Of a stretch of DNA of 64,000 bases, positions 35,401 to 43,058 are shown one piece after another. A model generated the notes under the pieces. That model worked only from the letters and a program-made list of their open reading frames with translations. It had not been told where the DNA came from and did not search any database. A program made the position numbers and the translations under genes. The DNA comes from an uncultured Pontibacter sp. (GTDB lineage Bacteria; Bacteroidota; Bacteroidia; Cytophagales; Hymenobacteraceae), in NCBI RefSeq assembly GCF_947492645.1, contig NZ_CANLMZ010000010.1:248001-312000 (forward strand). The letters run 5' to 3'. Within the stretch, counting starts at the first letter, position 1. The number at the start of each line of letters is the position of its first letter.

Positions 35401-36360
35401 ACAGATAAGTTGAGACTTGCCTGTGCCCGGCGGCCCCTGCACCACCAAAGATTTGCCTTGCTTTACCGCCTGCAGCGCGGCCTCCTGCGAGGCATCTATG
35501 GCAAAGGCTGTAAAGGTTTGCTGTGCAGGCGCTTGTGTGTTTATACTTTCGAAAGGTGTGGCAAACAGGTCTTCCATCTGCTGCAGGTCCTCGCGCTCCA
35601 GCAGTACGTCGTAATCATTAAGTAGATAGGAACCCGTCTGCGGAAAAATACCGATCACGGCCTCCGGCTCCAGGTGTAGTTGCCCGTCTTTCAGGTGCGT
35701 TTCGTAGTCTGCTTTTTTATAGTCGCGGAACGCTTTAAGCTTATCACCAAACAACTCACGACCTGCATTTATACTTAGCTGGCTCTCTTTCAGCAGTTCG
35801 TATACTTTGGTTTTAAACTCCAGCGGATGCTGCGGCAGCGTGCTCAGGTCCAGTTCGGTAAGATCTTCGGCAAGCGGTGTGCCCATGTAGTGCGCGTAAG
35901 CCAGCAAAAAGCTTTGGTTAAACTGCGGCTGCTGCGATGTATCCGGCACCAATTCCCACTCCTGCGCCGCATTAACCTGTAATGCCACCGGGAAGAACAG
36001 CAAAGGGCAACGAACCGGCGTACCATCCGAGAATTTACCGTGCACAAAGGGCCAGCCCAGGTATAACTCCCGGCTGCCGCGCTCTTCAAAAATCATATCG
36101 GCTTTGCGCTTGATGTAACGCAACTTTCGGCTGGCATGTGTAACCGGGGCGTAACGGCTGTCGGCGTACGGGCTTAGTGTTATTTTCTTTTTACCGGAAA
36201 GCAGTTTATTCAGTACCTCAAAGGCCGGCTCGCTGTTTAAAAAATCAAGCGCCTCCACATCTACGTGCAGCTCCTGGTACAGGCGCAACAGCAACAGCGC
36301 ACGGTTTCCGGTGCCCAGGTTCAGTAGTCTGCGTCGGTAGTTTTTGAGGATGTTTTTCAT
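32419..36360 (-). CDS. Large superfamily 1 helicase (COG1112 type) with nuclease-like C-terminal tail
   Basis: 1313 residues. After an N-terminal region of about 290 residues comes Walker A VVQGPPGTGKSQLICNL near 308, then QKRAALDVV (motif Ia). A long helical insertion of about 500 residues follows. Walker B is LVIFDEASQCYAETGIPAM near 900, with AGDQQQLKPSDLY (motif III), LTQHYRSRYPEL (motif IV) and NVAITRARQQVLVVSS (motif VI) near 1130. The last 60 residues (VVFTDDDLFYSQHAVR, then WPYVKVYSRQYWENPEATL) resemble the end of the Vsr-like MTES_1575 nuclease domain, but part of the catalytic core seems missing. COG1112 helicases with nuclease tails occur in anti-phage systems such as Mokosh, so a defence role is possible. 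No partner gene is nearby. Confidence 0.8.
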   Translation of the reverse strand: MKNILKNYRRRLLNLGTGNRALLLLRLYQELHVDVEALDFLNSEPAFEVLNKLLSGKKKITLSPYADSRYAPVTHASRKLRYIKRKADMIFEERGSRELYLGWPFVHGKFSDGTPVRCPLLFFPVALQVNAAQEWELVPDTSQQPQFNQSFLLAYAHYMGTPLAEDLTELDLSTLPQHPLEFKTKVYELLKESQLSINAGRELFGDKLKAFRDYKKADYETHLKDGQLHLEPEAVIGIFPQTGSYLLNDYDVLLEREDLQQMEDLFATPFESINTQAPAQQTFTAFAIDASQEAALQAVKQGKSLVVQGPPGTGKSQLICNLVSDFTARGKKVLVVSQKRAALDVVHQRLSQQGLSIFAGLVHDINTDRKAIFSQLLHQVDQLDEYKKQNLALNSIYTDRAFLEVSRGINKSTEQLESFKKALFDTSVCGWSAKELYLLSSLQQPHINLDNFYKNFSADTVVAFLPRLRQYLEQAVRFEAPGFVWRDRRSMKGYSWPQRQQLEQSIKAVQEEYDALQQSINEQSGFDLELNALPPNILESINHVHQWLLQNGVHEVVEVLLQKPVSIKELTKQVQELKKLYSVGPAPDAAIPAADVEKVKAAIAKYEEQQGNLFKSISWQFSKDKNTLKQALAKYKLELDAAGVSELQRRLALRQQAETLMQAINQSIKYNLTVEDNATPVLQQLAVVEQALEAHQQLNKLHHNKVLHEKLLKTVNLPEHLQELKQTILQLDEAQKNWLQWLTEHQVERLLREKDFADELLQALPLYFEELVAFDALKEDLTQAEREVAKLLLSESIKSGEEGEKLFLNSLYLAWLHHLESQHPELRLPSNGGLTKLEEDLQRLLQEKQQLSQEIVLSRLREQTYKNIELNRLGNPVTYRRLHAQVSKKRSLYPLRKLFSMFAAEILDLMPCWLASQETVSAVFPLEACFDLVIFDEASQCYAETGIPAMLRGKQVVVAGDQQQLKPSDLYRARWSTSEEEEVEELFAESLLQLCGLYLPQTMLTQHYRSRYPELIEFSNRYFYRHKLELIPELHDLNDRQPAIQFVKVHGLWQDNQNLPEAEKVVELVLEQLKAGQEEIGVITFNYNQQMLVQDLLEEKAAQQSIAIPASVLVKNIENIQGDEKEVIILSVGYAPDAKGKLNMQFGSLNQAGGENRLNVAITRARQQVLVVSSIRAEQLLVENTLHPGPKLLKDYLHYAQQVSRRYFRYQPKKEHIPTHVPLLKERLAAQLPYLQPEVPFADLTMVENNTYKAVVFTDDDLFYSQHAVRHLHADVPQLLKQRHWPYVKVYSRQYWENPEATLDGLGVKLLQC

Positions 36361-36464
36361 ATTGCCTTTCCCGTAAACGAAGAATCGCCTGCGGTAGTCT
36401 TAGCGCATTAGCAAGTTACAAGTAAAAGGACTGAGTTGGAAGTGGAAGTATAAACATCGCTGGT

Positions 36465-36472
36465 TACATTTG
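36465..36472 (+). promoter_or_regulatory. Putative -7 box (TACATTTG) for the membrane protein at 36.5 kb
   Basis: Exact TAnnTTTG match 22 bases before the start codon. Confidence 0.45.
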
Positions 36473-36494
36473 CAGCAGATACATTCCGTCTTTC

Positions 36495-37256
36495 ATGATC
36501 GCTGCCATAGCTACTTCTATCATTTTCCTGCTGATACAGGTTTTCCTGCGGCACAAGCAAAAGCCAGTTGCAAATTATGATACCTTACTAGCGGTTAACG
36601 AGTGGAAGTATAAATCGCTTGAGATCTTCTCTTTGATTCCGCTTTTCTTTTTTATTGGCAGTATCAATTACATCGTTTACCTGCTTGGCAACGATGTTCA
36701 GCAGCTGGTAACGAAAGGTAACAGCTCAGACTTCAGCATTTTCCCCTCTGAGAATTTCTGGCTGATGATCGGGCTGTTTTTTGGCTTTGGCTTGGTTATT
36801 ACTCCCATGGAGGCAATTTATACCTTGATCCTGAGAGAAGAATACTCCGCTTACCTGGAGTACACCAACCGCAAGCACGGCTACGACGGCCTTAAACTGC
36901 TGCGCCCTGCTTGCAGGATGCTGGTACTAACCGGATTTATACTTTCATGTCTTGGGCTGAATTGGTATGTACAGCTCAAAAACGACACGATCACTTTTAA
37001 CGATTTTTTCCAGCTTCAGCCAAATACTTATAAGGCAGGAGATGTGGTAACTATAAACCACTTCAGTCAGATCAGCAATAAAGAAGGTGAGCTGGAAGAC
37101 CGGCCGCACTATAAAGTTGTTTTCTCGGATGGCAGAGAGTGGAATACTGACAAGAACATGATTGGCGGCAGCTACGAAACCTATACAGCTATGGTAGAGC
37201 ATTTAAGTATACAATCTGGTAAGGAGGTAAAATACCAGGACTCTGAAGCAAATTAA
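36495..37256 (+). CDS. Membrane protein of unknown function
   Basis: 253 residues with four hydrophobic segments at about 1-18, 43-66, 90-113 and 140-160. A cytoplasmic loop between the third and fourth holds EEYSAYLEYTNRKHGYDGLK. The C-terminal 90 residues are soluble and beta-rich (HYKVVFSDGREWNTDKN), probably extracytoplasmic. I recognise no family motif. It has its own putative -7 box and lies head to head with the large helicase. Confidence 0.7.
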   Translation: MIAAIATSIIFLLIQVFLRHKQKPVANYDTLLAVNEWKYKSLEIFSLIPLFFFIGSINYIVYLLGNDVQQLVTKGNSSDFSIFPSENFWLMIGLFFGFGLVITPMEAIYTLILREEYSAYLEYTNRKHGYDGLKLLRPACRMLVLTGFILSCLGLNWYVQLKNDTITFNDFFQLQPNTYKAGDVVTINHFSQISNKEGELEDRPHYKVVFSDGREWNTDKNMIGGSYETYTAMVEHLSIQSGKEVKYQDSEAN

Positions 37257-37382
37257 TTTTGCGGCTGCTATAACTTAACAGCTGAAGATTATACGTATTC
37301 GATTGCAACTTTTTCGTCCTTTGCAAGTTCATTAGTAAACTACCAAAGCAGAGCCTCCTCCTCTTTAGTCATACATAAACCG

Positions 37383-38486
37383 ATGATCCGATCACTCCTG
37401 AAGCGCTACACCTACCTGCTACCGGCTCTGCTGGTGCTGCTCACCCTCTTCTCCTCTTGCCGCAAAGAAAGACAGGAGAAGGATGTAAAGCGCATGAACG
37501 AGTACTCCACCTCTAAAAAATACCCTTCTAAATTTGCCGATGAAAGCTTGGACAGGTGGAAGCAGCAGGTACCAGACATACAGGATGTAAAAATAAAATC
37601 TACTGCCGATGGCACTATGCAGCCTGCTTTGTTTTACACATCAAACACGATAGGCAAAAGGCCGCTGCTTGTTATGCTGCACAGCTGGAGCAGCGAGTAC
37701 CTGCAGTTGGTAAGTGTTCCGTTCGCGAAGTGGGCTATTAAGTATGACTGGGCATTTATACACCCAAATTACCGGGGTAAATTTGATAACCCGGAGGCAA
37801 TGGCCTCTGACCTGGCTATACAGGATATTGTAGATGCTGTAAACTACGCTAAGCAAAATGCTGAAATAGATGAATCGCGCATTTACATCATGGGCTCTTC
37901 CGGTGGCGCTATGACAGCCCTGGTAGCCGCAGGAAAGCACCCTGAAATATGGGCAGGCGTAGTGGCTTGGGTTCCGGTTTACGATCTGGTAGATTGGTAT
38001 GCCTTTAGCCAGAATTACCCGCACCGCGATTACAACCGCCATGTAGTAGCAGCCTGTGGCGGCGAACCTTTGCCCGGAACACCGGCTGCCGAAGAATGTA
38101 AGCGCCGAAGCCCCAGCATGTACCTGCCTAATGCCAAGGGAGTACCTGTGTTCCTGGCAGGCGGCACCGAAGATGTGCTGGTTCCGGTAAGCCACACCAT
38201 CCGGGCATTTAATGTACTAGCCGCCCCGGCAGATACTATCTCAAAAGAGCATATGGATTACCTTGACCAGGAGCAGCAACTGCCAGAAGAGTTAGCCAGT
38301 ACATCAGCAGAGTTTAAATATTTTGGCGGCTCCGACCCTGAAGTTGTGTTTGCACGGCAGTCCGGAGACGTGCGGCTGGTGTTGTTTAAAGGTGTGCACG
38401 ATATGGCCTATAACCCCGGCCTGCTGTGGCTGAACGAGCAACGAAAGAAAAGTACAGCTCCGGCAACTGGCACCGCAAAAAACTAA
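37383..38486 (+). CDS. Alpha/beta hydrolase of the prolyl oligopeptidase type, lipoprotein
   Basis: 367 residues. The N-terminus (LLPALLVLLTLFSSC) is a lipoprotein signal with Cys acceptor. The hydrolase fold has the oxyanion strand LLVMLHSWSSEY near 95, the nucleophile elbow GSSGGAMTALVAAGKHPE near 170, an acid in AGGTEDVLVPVSHT near 258 and a histidine in KGVHDMAYNPG near 343. The catalytic triad is therefore complete. The fold is that of dipeptidyl or acylaminoacyl peptidases and acetyl-xylan esterase relatives; the substrate is not clear. A Nudix gene follows after 5 bases and is probably cotranscribed. Confidence 0.83.
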   Translation: MIRSLLKRYTYLLPALLVLLTLFSSCRKERQEKDVKRMNEYSTSKKYPSKFADESLDRWKQQVPDIQDVKIKSTADGTMQPALFYTSNTIGKRPLLVMLHSWSSEYLQLVSVPFAKWAIKYDWAFIHPNYRGKFDNPEAMASDLAIQDIVDAVNYAKQNAEIDESRIYIMGSSGGAMTALVAAGKHPEIWAGVVAWVPVYDLVDWYAFSQNYPHRDYNRHVVAACGGEPLPGTPAAEECKRRSPSMYLPNAKGVPVFLAGGTEDVLVPVSHTIRAFNVLAAPADTISKEHMDYLDQEQQLPEELASTSAEFKYFGGSDPEVVFARQSGDVRLVLFKGVHDMAYNPGLLWLNEQRKKSTAPATGTAKN

Positions 38487-38491
38487 AGCAG

Positions 38492-38962
38492 ATGGAGCCA
38501 GATGCACCAAAACCTAAATTGCCTGTAGTAGATCAGGTTTCTTCGGGTGGCGTGACATTACGCAAGAGAGATGCTGGAGTAGAGGTGGCACTCATTTCTG
38601 TTGGCAAACCGGCAAGGTGGCAACTACCCAAAGGCATCGTAGACCCCGGCGAGACACCTGAAATAACGGCCCTCCGTGAAGTTGAGGAAGAGGCTGGTAT
38701 CAAAACAGAACTACTGCAGAAGCTGGATACTATTGAATACTGGTACGTGGGTAATAAAGGGCAGCAGCGGGTACGCTTTCATAAGTTCGTGCATTTCTTT
38801 TTACTGGCTTATATTTCCGGCGATATTGGCAGGCACGATTGGGAAGTAAATGAGGCACGATGGGTTGAGATGAAAGAGGCAGAGCAGCTGCTAGCCTTCA
38901 AAAGCGAAAAGCAAATGGTGGCAAAAGCCTCGGCAATAATTGCAGCCCTAAATAAAGCTTAG
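38492..38962 (+). CDS. Nudix hydrolase
   Basis: 156 residues from the ATG at 38492. The Nudix box is complete: GIVDPGETPEITALREVEEE followed by AGI, matching GX5EX7REUXEEXGU. SSGGVTLRKRD and VALISVGKPARWQLPKG precede it, typical of the diadenosine polyphosphate and MutT-like branch. An upstream in-frame ATG at 38426 would overlap the hydrolase gene by 61 bases and add an odd basic stretch, so the later start is preferred. The nucleotide substrate is not predictable. It sits 5 bases after the hydrolase lipoprotein gene. Confidence 0.88.
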   Translation: MEPDAPKPKLPVVDQVSSGGVTLRKRDAGVEVALISVGKPARWQLPKGIVDPGETPEITALREVEEEAGIKTELLQKLDTIEYWYVGNKGQQRVRFHKFVHFFLLAYISGDIGRHDWEVNEARWVEMKEAEQLLAFKSEKQMVAKASAIIAALNKA

Positions 38963-39047
38963 CTCTCCTTTTTAAAGCTTAAACAAACATTGCTGCTAGG
39001 GCCTAACAAAACGTATACTTTAATTATCGGATTACGCTTACAATATT

Positions 39048-39881
39048 ATGACAGAAACAGAATCATCTGAAGAAAAATACCTGCACGGATATTCCAAAGA
39101 AGAGCAGCAGCGCTTGTACAAGCAGGCCCGCTTTATGGAAAATAAGATTTACTCTGATATTGATTTTTCTACGGTTACGAACCTGCTCGAAGTAGGCTGT
39201 GGTGTGGGTGCACAAAGCGAGGTTCTGCTGCGCCGTTTCCCGCACATACACCTCACCGGCCTCGACTACTCCGAAAAGCAGATAAAGCAGGCGGAAAGTT
39301 ACCTCTCCACTATCCCCTACGCCACGAACCGTTATACTTTGCTGCAGGGCAACGCCATGGACATGAACTTTGACTCGCAGACGCAGTTTGACGGAGCTTT
39401 TCTGTGCTGGGTGCTGGAGCATATCCCGGAGCCGGCGCGTGTGCTGTCGGAGGTGCGGCGTGTGTTAAAGCCGGGCAGCCCAGTTGTGATAACTGAAGTA
39501 CTAAACTCCAGCTTTTTTGTAGAGCCTTACTCGCCCAGCGTACTGCAGTACTGGATGCGCTTTAATGATTTGCAGTATGATATGAGCGGCGACCCATTCG
39601 TAGGCGCTAAGCTCGGCAACCTGCTGCAGTCGGTGGGATACAAACGCATTACCACAGAACCAAAAACCTACCACCTCGACAACCGCAATCCAGCCAAACG
39701 TGCTGAAATGATCGGCTTCTGGACAGAACTGCTCTTGAGCGGATTGCCACAACTACTGGAAGCTGGCTATGTAGACGAAGATCTTGCCGATAAGGTGCGG
39801 GAGGAAATGCGCATCGTAGCAAAAAGCCCTAATGCAGTATTCTTCTATACATTTATGCAGGCGAAGGCTTATACTTCGTGA
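39048..39881 (+). CDS. Class I SAM-dependent methyltransferase
   Basis: 277 residues with a Rossmann methyltransferase fold. Motif I is NLLEVGCGVGAQSEVLL (about 44-60), motif II HLTGLDYSEKQIKQAE, then LQGNAMDMNF and FDGAFLCWVLEHIPEPARVLSEVRRVLKPGS, all standard for methyltransferase type 11/25 proteins. The C-terminal 100 residues, with DVRNPAKR-like helices, probably bind the substrate, which is not identifiable. It is monocistronic, and a cluster of short palindromes begins just after its stop codon. Confidence 0.85.
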   Translation: MTETESSEEKYLHGYSKEEQQRLYKQARFMENKIYSDIDFSTVTNLLEVGCGVGAQSEVLLRRFPHIHLTGLDYSEKQIKQAESYLSTIPYATNRYTLLQGNAMDMNFDSQTQFDGAFLCWVLEHIPEPARVLSEVRRVLKPGSPVVITEVLNSSFFVEPYSPSVLQYWMRFNDLQYDMSGDPFVGAKLGNLLQSVGYKRITTEPKTYHLDNRNPAKRAEMIGFWTELLLSGLPQLLEAGYVDEDLADKVREEMRIVAKSPNAVFFYTFMQAKAYTS

Positions 39882-39902
39882 AGGTAAATTTAATGGCGTA
39901 AA

Positions 39903-40043
39903 TGCCGCAGGTTTGCGTCAGCGCAACCTGTGGCTTAGCTTTAAGCCAGTTTGTAACTGGCGTAATTTTCATATCTATAATTTCGCCAGTTACAAACTGG
40001 CTATCATGCATAACCACCAGTTACCGCTGCGCTCAAACTGGCG
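39903..40043. repeat. Cluster of four degenerate REP-like palindromes
   Basis: Four hairpin units follow each other. Unit 1 (39903-39934) has GCCGCAGGTTTGCGT opposite GCGCAACCTGTGGC. Unit 2 (39944-39962, AGCCAGTTTGTAACTGGCG) is itself a hairpin and is the exact reverse complement of unit 3 (39984-40002). Unit 4 (40015-40043) has CCACCAGTT facing AACTGGCGG. The cluster fills the gap between the convergent methyltransferase and HhH genes. It has no protein-coding character, although a short open frame crosses it. It resembles repeats mobilised by REP-associated tyrosine transposases, but no transposase is present here. Confidence 0.7.
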
Positions 40044-40112
40044 GTATTTCTTAGCTGTTCATTCATCCTACCAAGCTGTGAACATTCTCGCCTATGTCAT
40101 GATCTAAAACCA

Positions 40113-41066
40113 CTACACCTCCAGGTACGGCCTCAACTTCTCAAACTGCTCTTGGGTAATAATCTTGATGTTCCTGATTTCCTCTAGCTGCTGGTAAGCC
40201 CCGTGCTGCTCCCGGTAAGCCACAATCAGGCGGGCCATGTTTGAGGTAACATAAGGGTGCGCGCGCAGTTCATCAGCCGAAGCTTTATTGATATTCAGCT
40301 TTTGCGGCGTGTTGGCCTTAGGAACAAAAGTATACTTCTCCAGGCTATCCACGACATTAGGTGGTAAACCAAACACCTCCCGTACCTGTGCCATACTATG
40401 AAAACCGCCGAGGCTGTTCCTATACTTTAAAATACGGGCAGATAGCTTGCTGCCAATACCTCTGATCTGCTTTAGCTGCGTAGTATCAGCGGTGTTGATG
40501 TTGAAGGGTGCAAGTATAAACCGTTCGCGCGGAGGGCGGTTGTTGCTCCAATCAGGGTAAGGTGTTGGACGGGAGTTACCAGCATATTTTTGATTGTTTC
40601 CATACTTGCTTGGCCTGTCTACAGGCAATTGAATGTATGGGTACAGCTGCTGAAAAACAGAATCCGGGAAGCCGTATATTTTACCAAGTTCTGCTTTATA
40701 GGTAAAGTCGCCAACCTTTTTGCGGTAATTAAGGATGCGCTGCGCCATGTAGGTGGGCATGCCCAGCTGCTGCCAGCCCTCTGCGGTTAGCTGGTTTGGG
40801 TTGAACGGCTGTAACTGATCCGGCACATTATACTGCTGCTTGCGTTGCGGCCTCTCCGGCTGTTTTGCCTCCAGCTGCGCCACCAGGCTGTCGAGCAGTT
40901 GCCTGTCAGATGCGGAGTTTATACTTTGCTCCGGAGTATACAACTTACTAAAAAGAAATGGTGCTGCCGTAAGCAGCACCATTAAGGTTATCAGCCACAG
41001 AAACCCGTTTACCTCGCGCTGCGAAAAGCCAAAGTATCGCCGGATTAAGTGTCTGAGTTTATTCAT
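40113..41066 (-). CDS. Helix-hairpin-helix (ComEA-like) protein
   Basis: 317 residues with one membrane anchor near the N-terminus (FLWLITLMVLLTAAPFLFS). Three helix-hairpin-helix units follow: PTYMAQRILNYRKKVGDF near 104, TTQLKQIRGIGSKLSARILKY near 200 and ASADELRAHPYVTSNMARLIVAYR near 264. ComEA proteins bind incoming DNA during natural transformation, and HhH proteins of this build are common in Bacteroidota. Whether this one acts in DNA uptake is not shown. It follows the 53-residue membrane gene by 3 bases in a minus-strand run. Confidence 0.85.
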   Translation of the reverse strand: MNKLRHLIRRYFGFSQREVNGFLWLITLMVLLTAAPFLFSKLYTPEQSINSASDRQLLDSLVAQLEAKQPERPQRKQQYNVPDQLQPFNPNQLTAEGWQQLGMPTYMAQRILNYRKKVGDFTYKAELGKIYGFPDSVFQQLYPYIQLPVDRPSKYGNNQKYAGNSRPTPYPDWSNNRPPRERFILAPFNINTADTTQLKQIRGIGSKLSARILKYRNSLGGFHSMAQVREVFGLPPNVVDSLEKYTFVPKANTPQKLNINKASADELRAHPYVTSNMARLIVAYREQHGAYQQLEEIRNIKIITQEQFEKLRPYLEV

Positions 41067-41069
41067 TCT

Positions 41070-41231
41070 TTATCGTAAAGTTTCCTGACGGCCTGGCTCG
41101 TCATCATTATCCAGGTACGAATCTGGCTCAGGTTTTGGCGGTGTTTTTATTACTCTCCAGAAGAAGTATAACATCAAACCGGTTACTGTGCCCAAAGTCA
41201 GCAGCATGACAACAATTGCAGATGTATTCAT
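41070..41231 (-). CDS. 53-residue single-pass membrane protein, likely small accessory subunit of the NSS transporter
   Basis: A short complete frame: ATG at 41231, TAA at 41070. The protein begins MNTSAIVVMLLTLGTVTGLM and continues LYFFWRVIKTPPKPEPDSYL, with an acidic tail. Residues 5-24 form one membrane helix. It sits 6 bases after the NSS transporter stop and 3 bases before the HhH start. In other bacteria NSS transporters are followed by tiny one-helix subunits of the MetS type that begin in a similar way. The spacing and composition make it a real gene, and the subunit role is an inference. Confidence 0.78.
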   Translation of the reverse strand: MNTSAIVVMLLTLGTVTGLMLYFFWRVIKTPPKPEPDSYLDNDDEPGRQETLR

Positions 41232-41237
41232 AGTTTC

Positions 41238-42890
41238 TTAAATTCTACCTTCTCTAACTCTTTTTTTATAGGCGATATACACCAGCAACGCCAAGCTTAG
41301 CCACACAGCTACTAACAGTATACGCGAAGCATTCACAAAGAACAGGGTATCCTGTAGTTGCTCTATTACGGCTGGATCTGTGGCAGCAGCTAGTTTTGCC
41401 TTAAGGTCGCTGTTGGCAATTTTCTTGATGATGGAGCTGTTATCAAGTTCCCAGTTGCCGCTGAAAGCTGCAGCCCAATCGCCACCTTTTGGTGTAAACA
41501 ACGAGCCCAGGAATACCCATAGCAATAGCGCAGGGGTGACAAACTTGATGATGAATTTGTAGATACCCGGTACTTTGATATCAGAACCAGAGATAATCTC
41601 TCTCCAGCCTTTGTTGATGCCAAACACCCAGGCAAAAAGTATAGACTCGAGCAAGGCAAACACTACCAGCGATACTGTACCAGCCCAATAGTCGTACTCA
41701 TCAAACACACCGTAGTTAAAGAACAACACGGTTGGCATACCCAAAATCAGAACGATCAAACCAAAAGACCAGGCAGCAGATTTGCGTTTCCAGTTAAACT
41801 CGTCCTGCAGGAAGCCAATCCAAGGGGTACCCATAGCCAGCGACGAAGTTATACCTGCAAAGAATAGTAAGCCAAACCACATAAATCCGGCAAGTGCACC
41901 CAGGAAGTCGCCCCACTGGTAGAACAAGTATGGCAACGTTCGGAAACCAAGGCCAAGGCCACCGCTTTGCACCAGCTCTGTTACTCTGTCAATACCTAAG
42001 TAGCCAATAGAGATAGGAATAAGTATAGCACCACCCAGCACAACTTCCACAAACTCGTTCATCCAACCAGCAGACATAGCGTTAAGGGCGATATCGTCTT
42101 TTGAGCGCACATAGGATGCATAGCAATGCACAGTACCCATACCTACTGATAAGGTAAAGAAGATCTGTCCGGCGGCAGCCAACCAAACCGATGGCGACCA
42201 CAGCTTATCATACTGCGGCGTCCAGAGGAAGTTTAAGCCTACGGTACTGTCGTTGATCGCACCGTTTTCGCCGGCTGTAATTGTAAAGCCTTTATAAGCC
42301 AAGAAGATACCAAATAAAATCAGCAATGGCATACCGATCTTCGCAACACGCTCCACCCCTTTTGCAAGGCCCTGAGAAAGAATCCAGGTGTTAAGCAACA
42401 AGCAGATCAGGAAGAATACAACTGGCTCGAAAGGAATGCCAAATGTAGATTCGCCGAGGCTAACATACTCTACAAAGAATGCTGCCACGCCATCCTGGTC
42501 CATGCCACTAAATGTACCACCCAGCGAGTGGAACACGTAAGAAAGCGTCCAGGACTCGAGGTAGCAATAGTAGGCGGCAACGGCAATGTTCGTCCAGATA
42601 CCAAAAACCCCGATATATTTCCAGAGGCGGTTTTTACCCATGGTATCCACGATAAACGGAGTAGAGTGGTGCCCGAATTTACCACCGAAGCGGCCCATAG
42701 ACCACTCGATCCATAGAAGCGGAATACCCATTACCAGGAAGCAGACCAAGTAAGGGATAATGAAGGCGCCACCACCGTTCTGCACTGCCTGCACCGGAAA
42801 CCTAAGAAAGTTGCCGAGACCAACAGCATTACCGGCCATAGCCAGAATGAGACCCACACGTGAGCCCCACGATTCTTTGTTAGCACTCAT
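41238..42890 (-). CDS. Sodium-dependent transporter of the NSS (SNF) family
   Basis: 550 residues with about 12 membrane helices. The N-terminal signature SRVGLILAMAGNAVGLGNFL, followed by RFP, is the sodium-site helix 1 of NSS transporters. LVCFLVMGIPLLWIEWSMGRFGG is helix 2, and SVGMGTVHCYASYVRSKDDI near 265 is another family landmark. NSS proteins import amino acids with sodium; which amino acid cannot be read. The C-terminal 100 residues carry an additional helix. A tiny membrane gene follows within 6 bases and probably encodes its accessory subunit. Confidence 0.92.
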   Translation of the reverse strand: MSANKESWGSRVGLILAMAGNAVGLGNFLRFPVQAVQNGGGAFIIPYLVCFLVMGIPLLWIEWSMGRFGGKFGHHSTPFIVDTMGKNRLWKYIGVFGIWTNIAVAAYYCYLESWTLSYVFHSLGGTFSGMDQDGVAAFFVEYVSLGESTFGIPFEPVVFFLICLLLNTWILSQGLAKGVERVAKIGMPLLILFGIFLAYKGFTITAGENGAINDSTVGLNFLWTPQYDKLWSPSVWLAAAGQIFFTLSVGMGTVHCYASYVRSKDDIALNAMSAGWMNEFVEVVLGGAILIPISIGYLGIDRVTELVQSGGLGLGFRTLPYLFYQWGDFLGALAGFMWFGLLFFAGITSSLAMGTPWIGFLQDEFNWKRKSAAWSFGLIVLILGMPTVLFFNYGVFDEYDYWAGTVSLVVFALLESILFAWVFGINKGWREIISGSDIKVPGIYKFIIKFVTPALLLWVFLGSLFTPKGGDWAAAFSGNWELDNSSIIKKIANSDLKAKLAAATDPAVIEQLQDTLFFVNASRILLVAVWLSLALLVYIAYKKRVREGRI

Positions 42891-43058
42891 AAATTAAGGT
42901 AGAAGTGTTTAGATTAGTTTAGTTTGGGTTAATTGCGTTATAGCTTAGTTTGTTTTAAACTGAAATTTAAAGAAACAATTTTAACATTGCCTAACAGATA
43001 CGCATTAAAAATCAGATATTTTTAATATTGACAAATGCGCTGGTAGCTTTGGCCTGTT

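Noticed and set aside
38426..38491. Longer Nudix hydrolase start
   Set aside because: It would overlap the hydrolase gene by 61 bases and add 22 basic residues not typical of the family. The ATG at 38492 follows the previous stop directly.
39832..40107. 91-codon plus-strand frame through the palindrome cluster
   Set aside because: Its sequence is explained by the hairpin repeats and it overlaps the methyltransferase 3' end. No protein similarity is evident.
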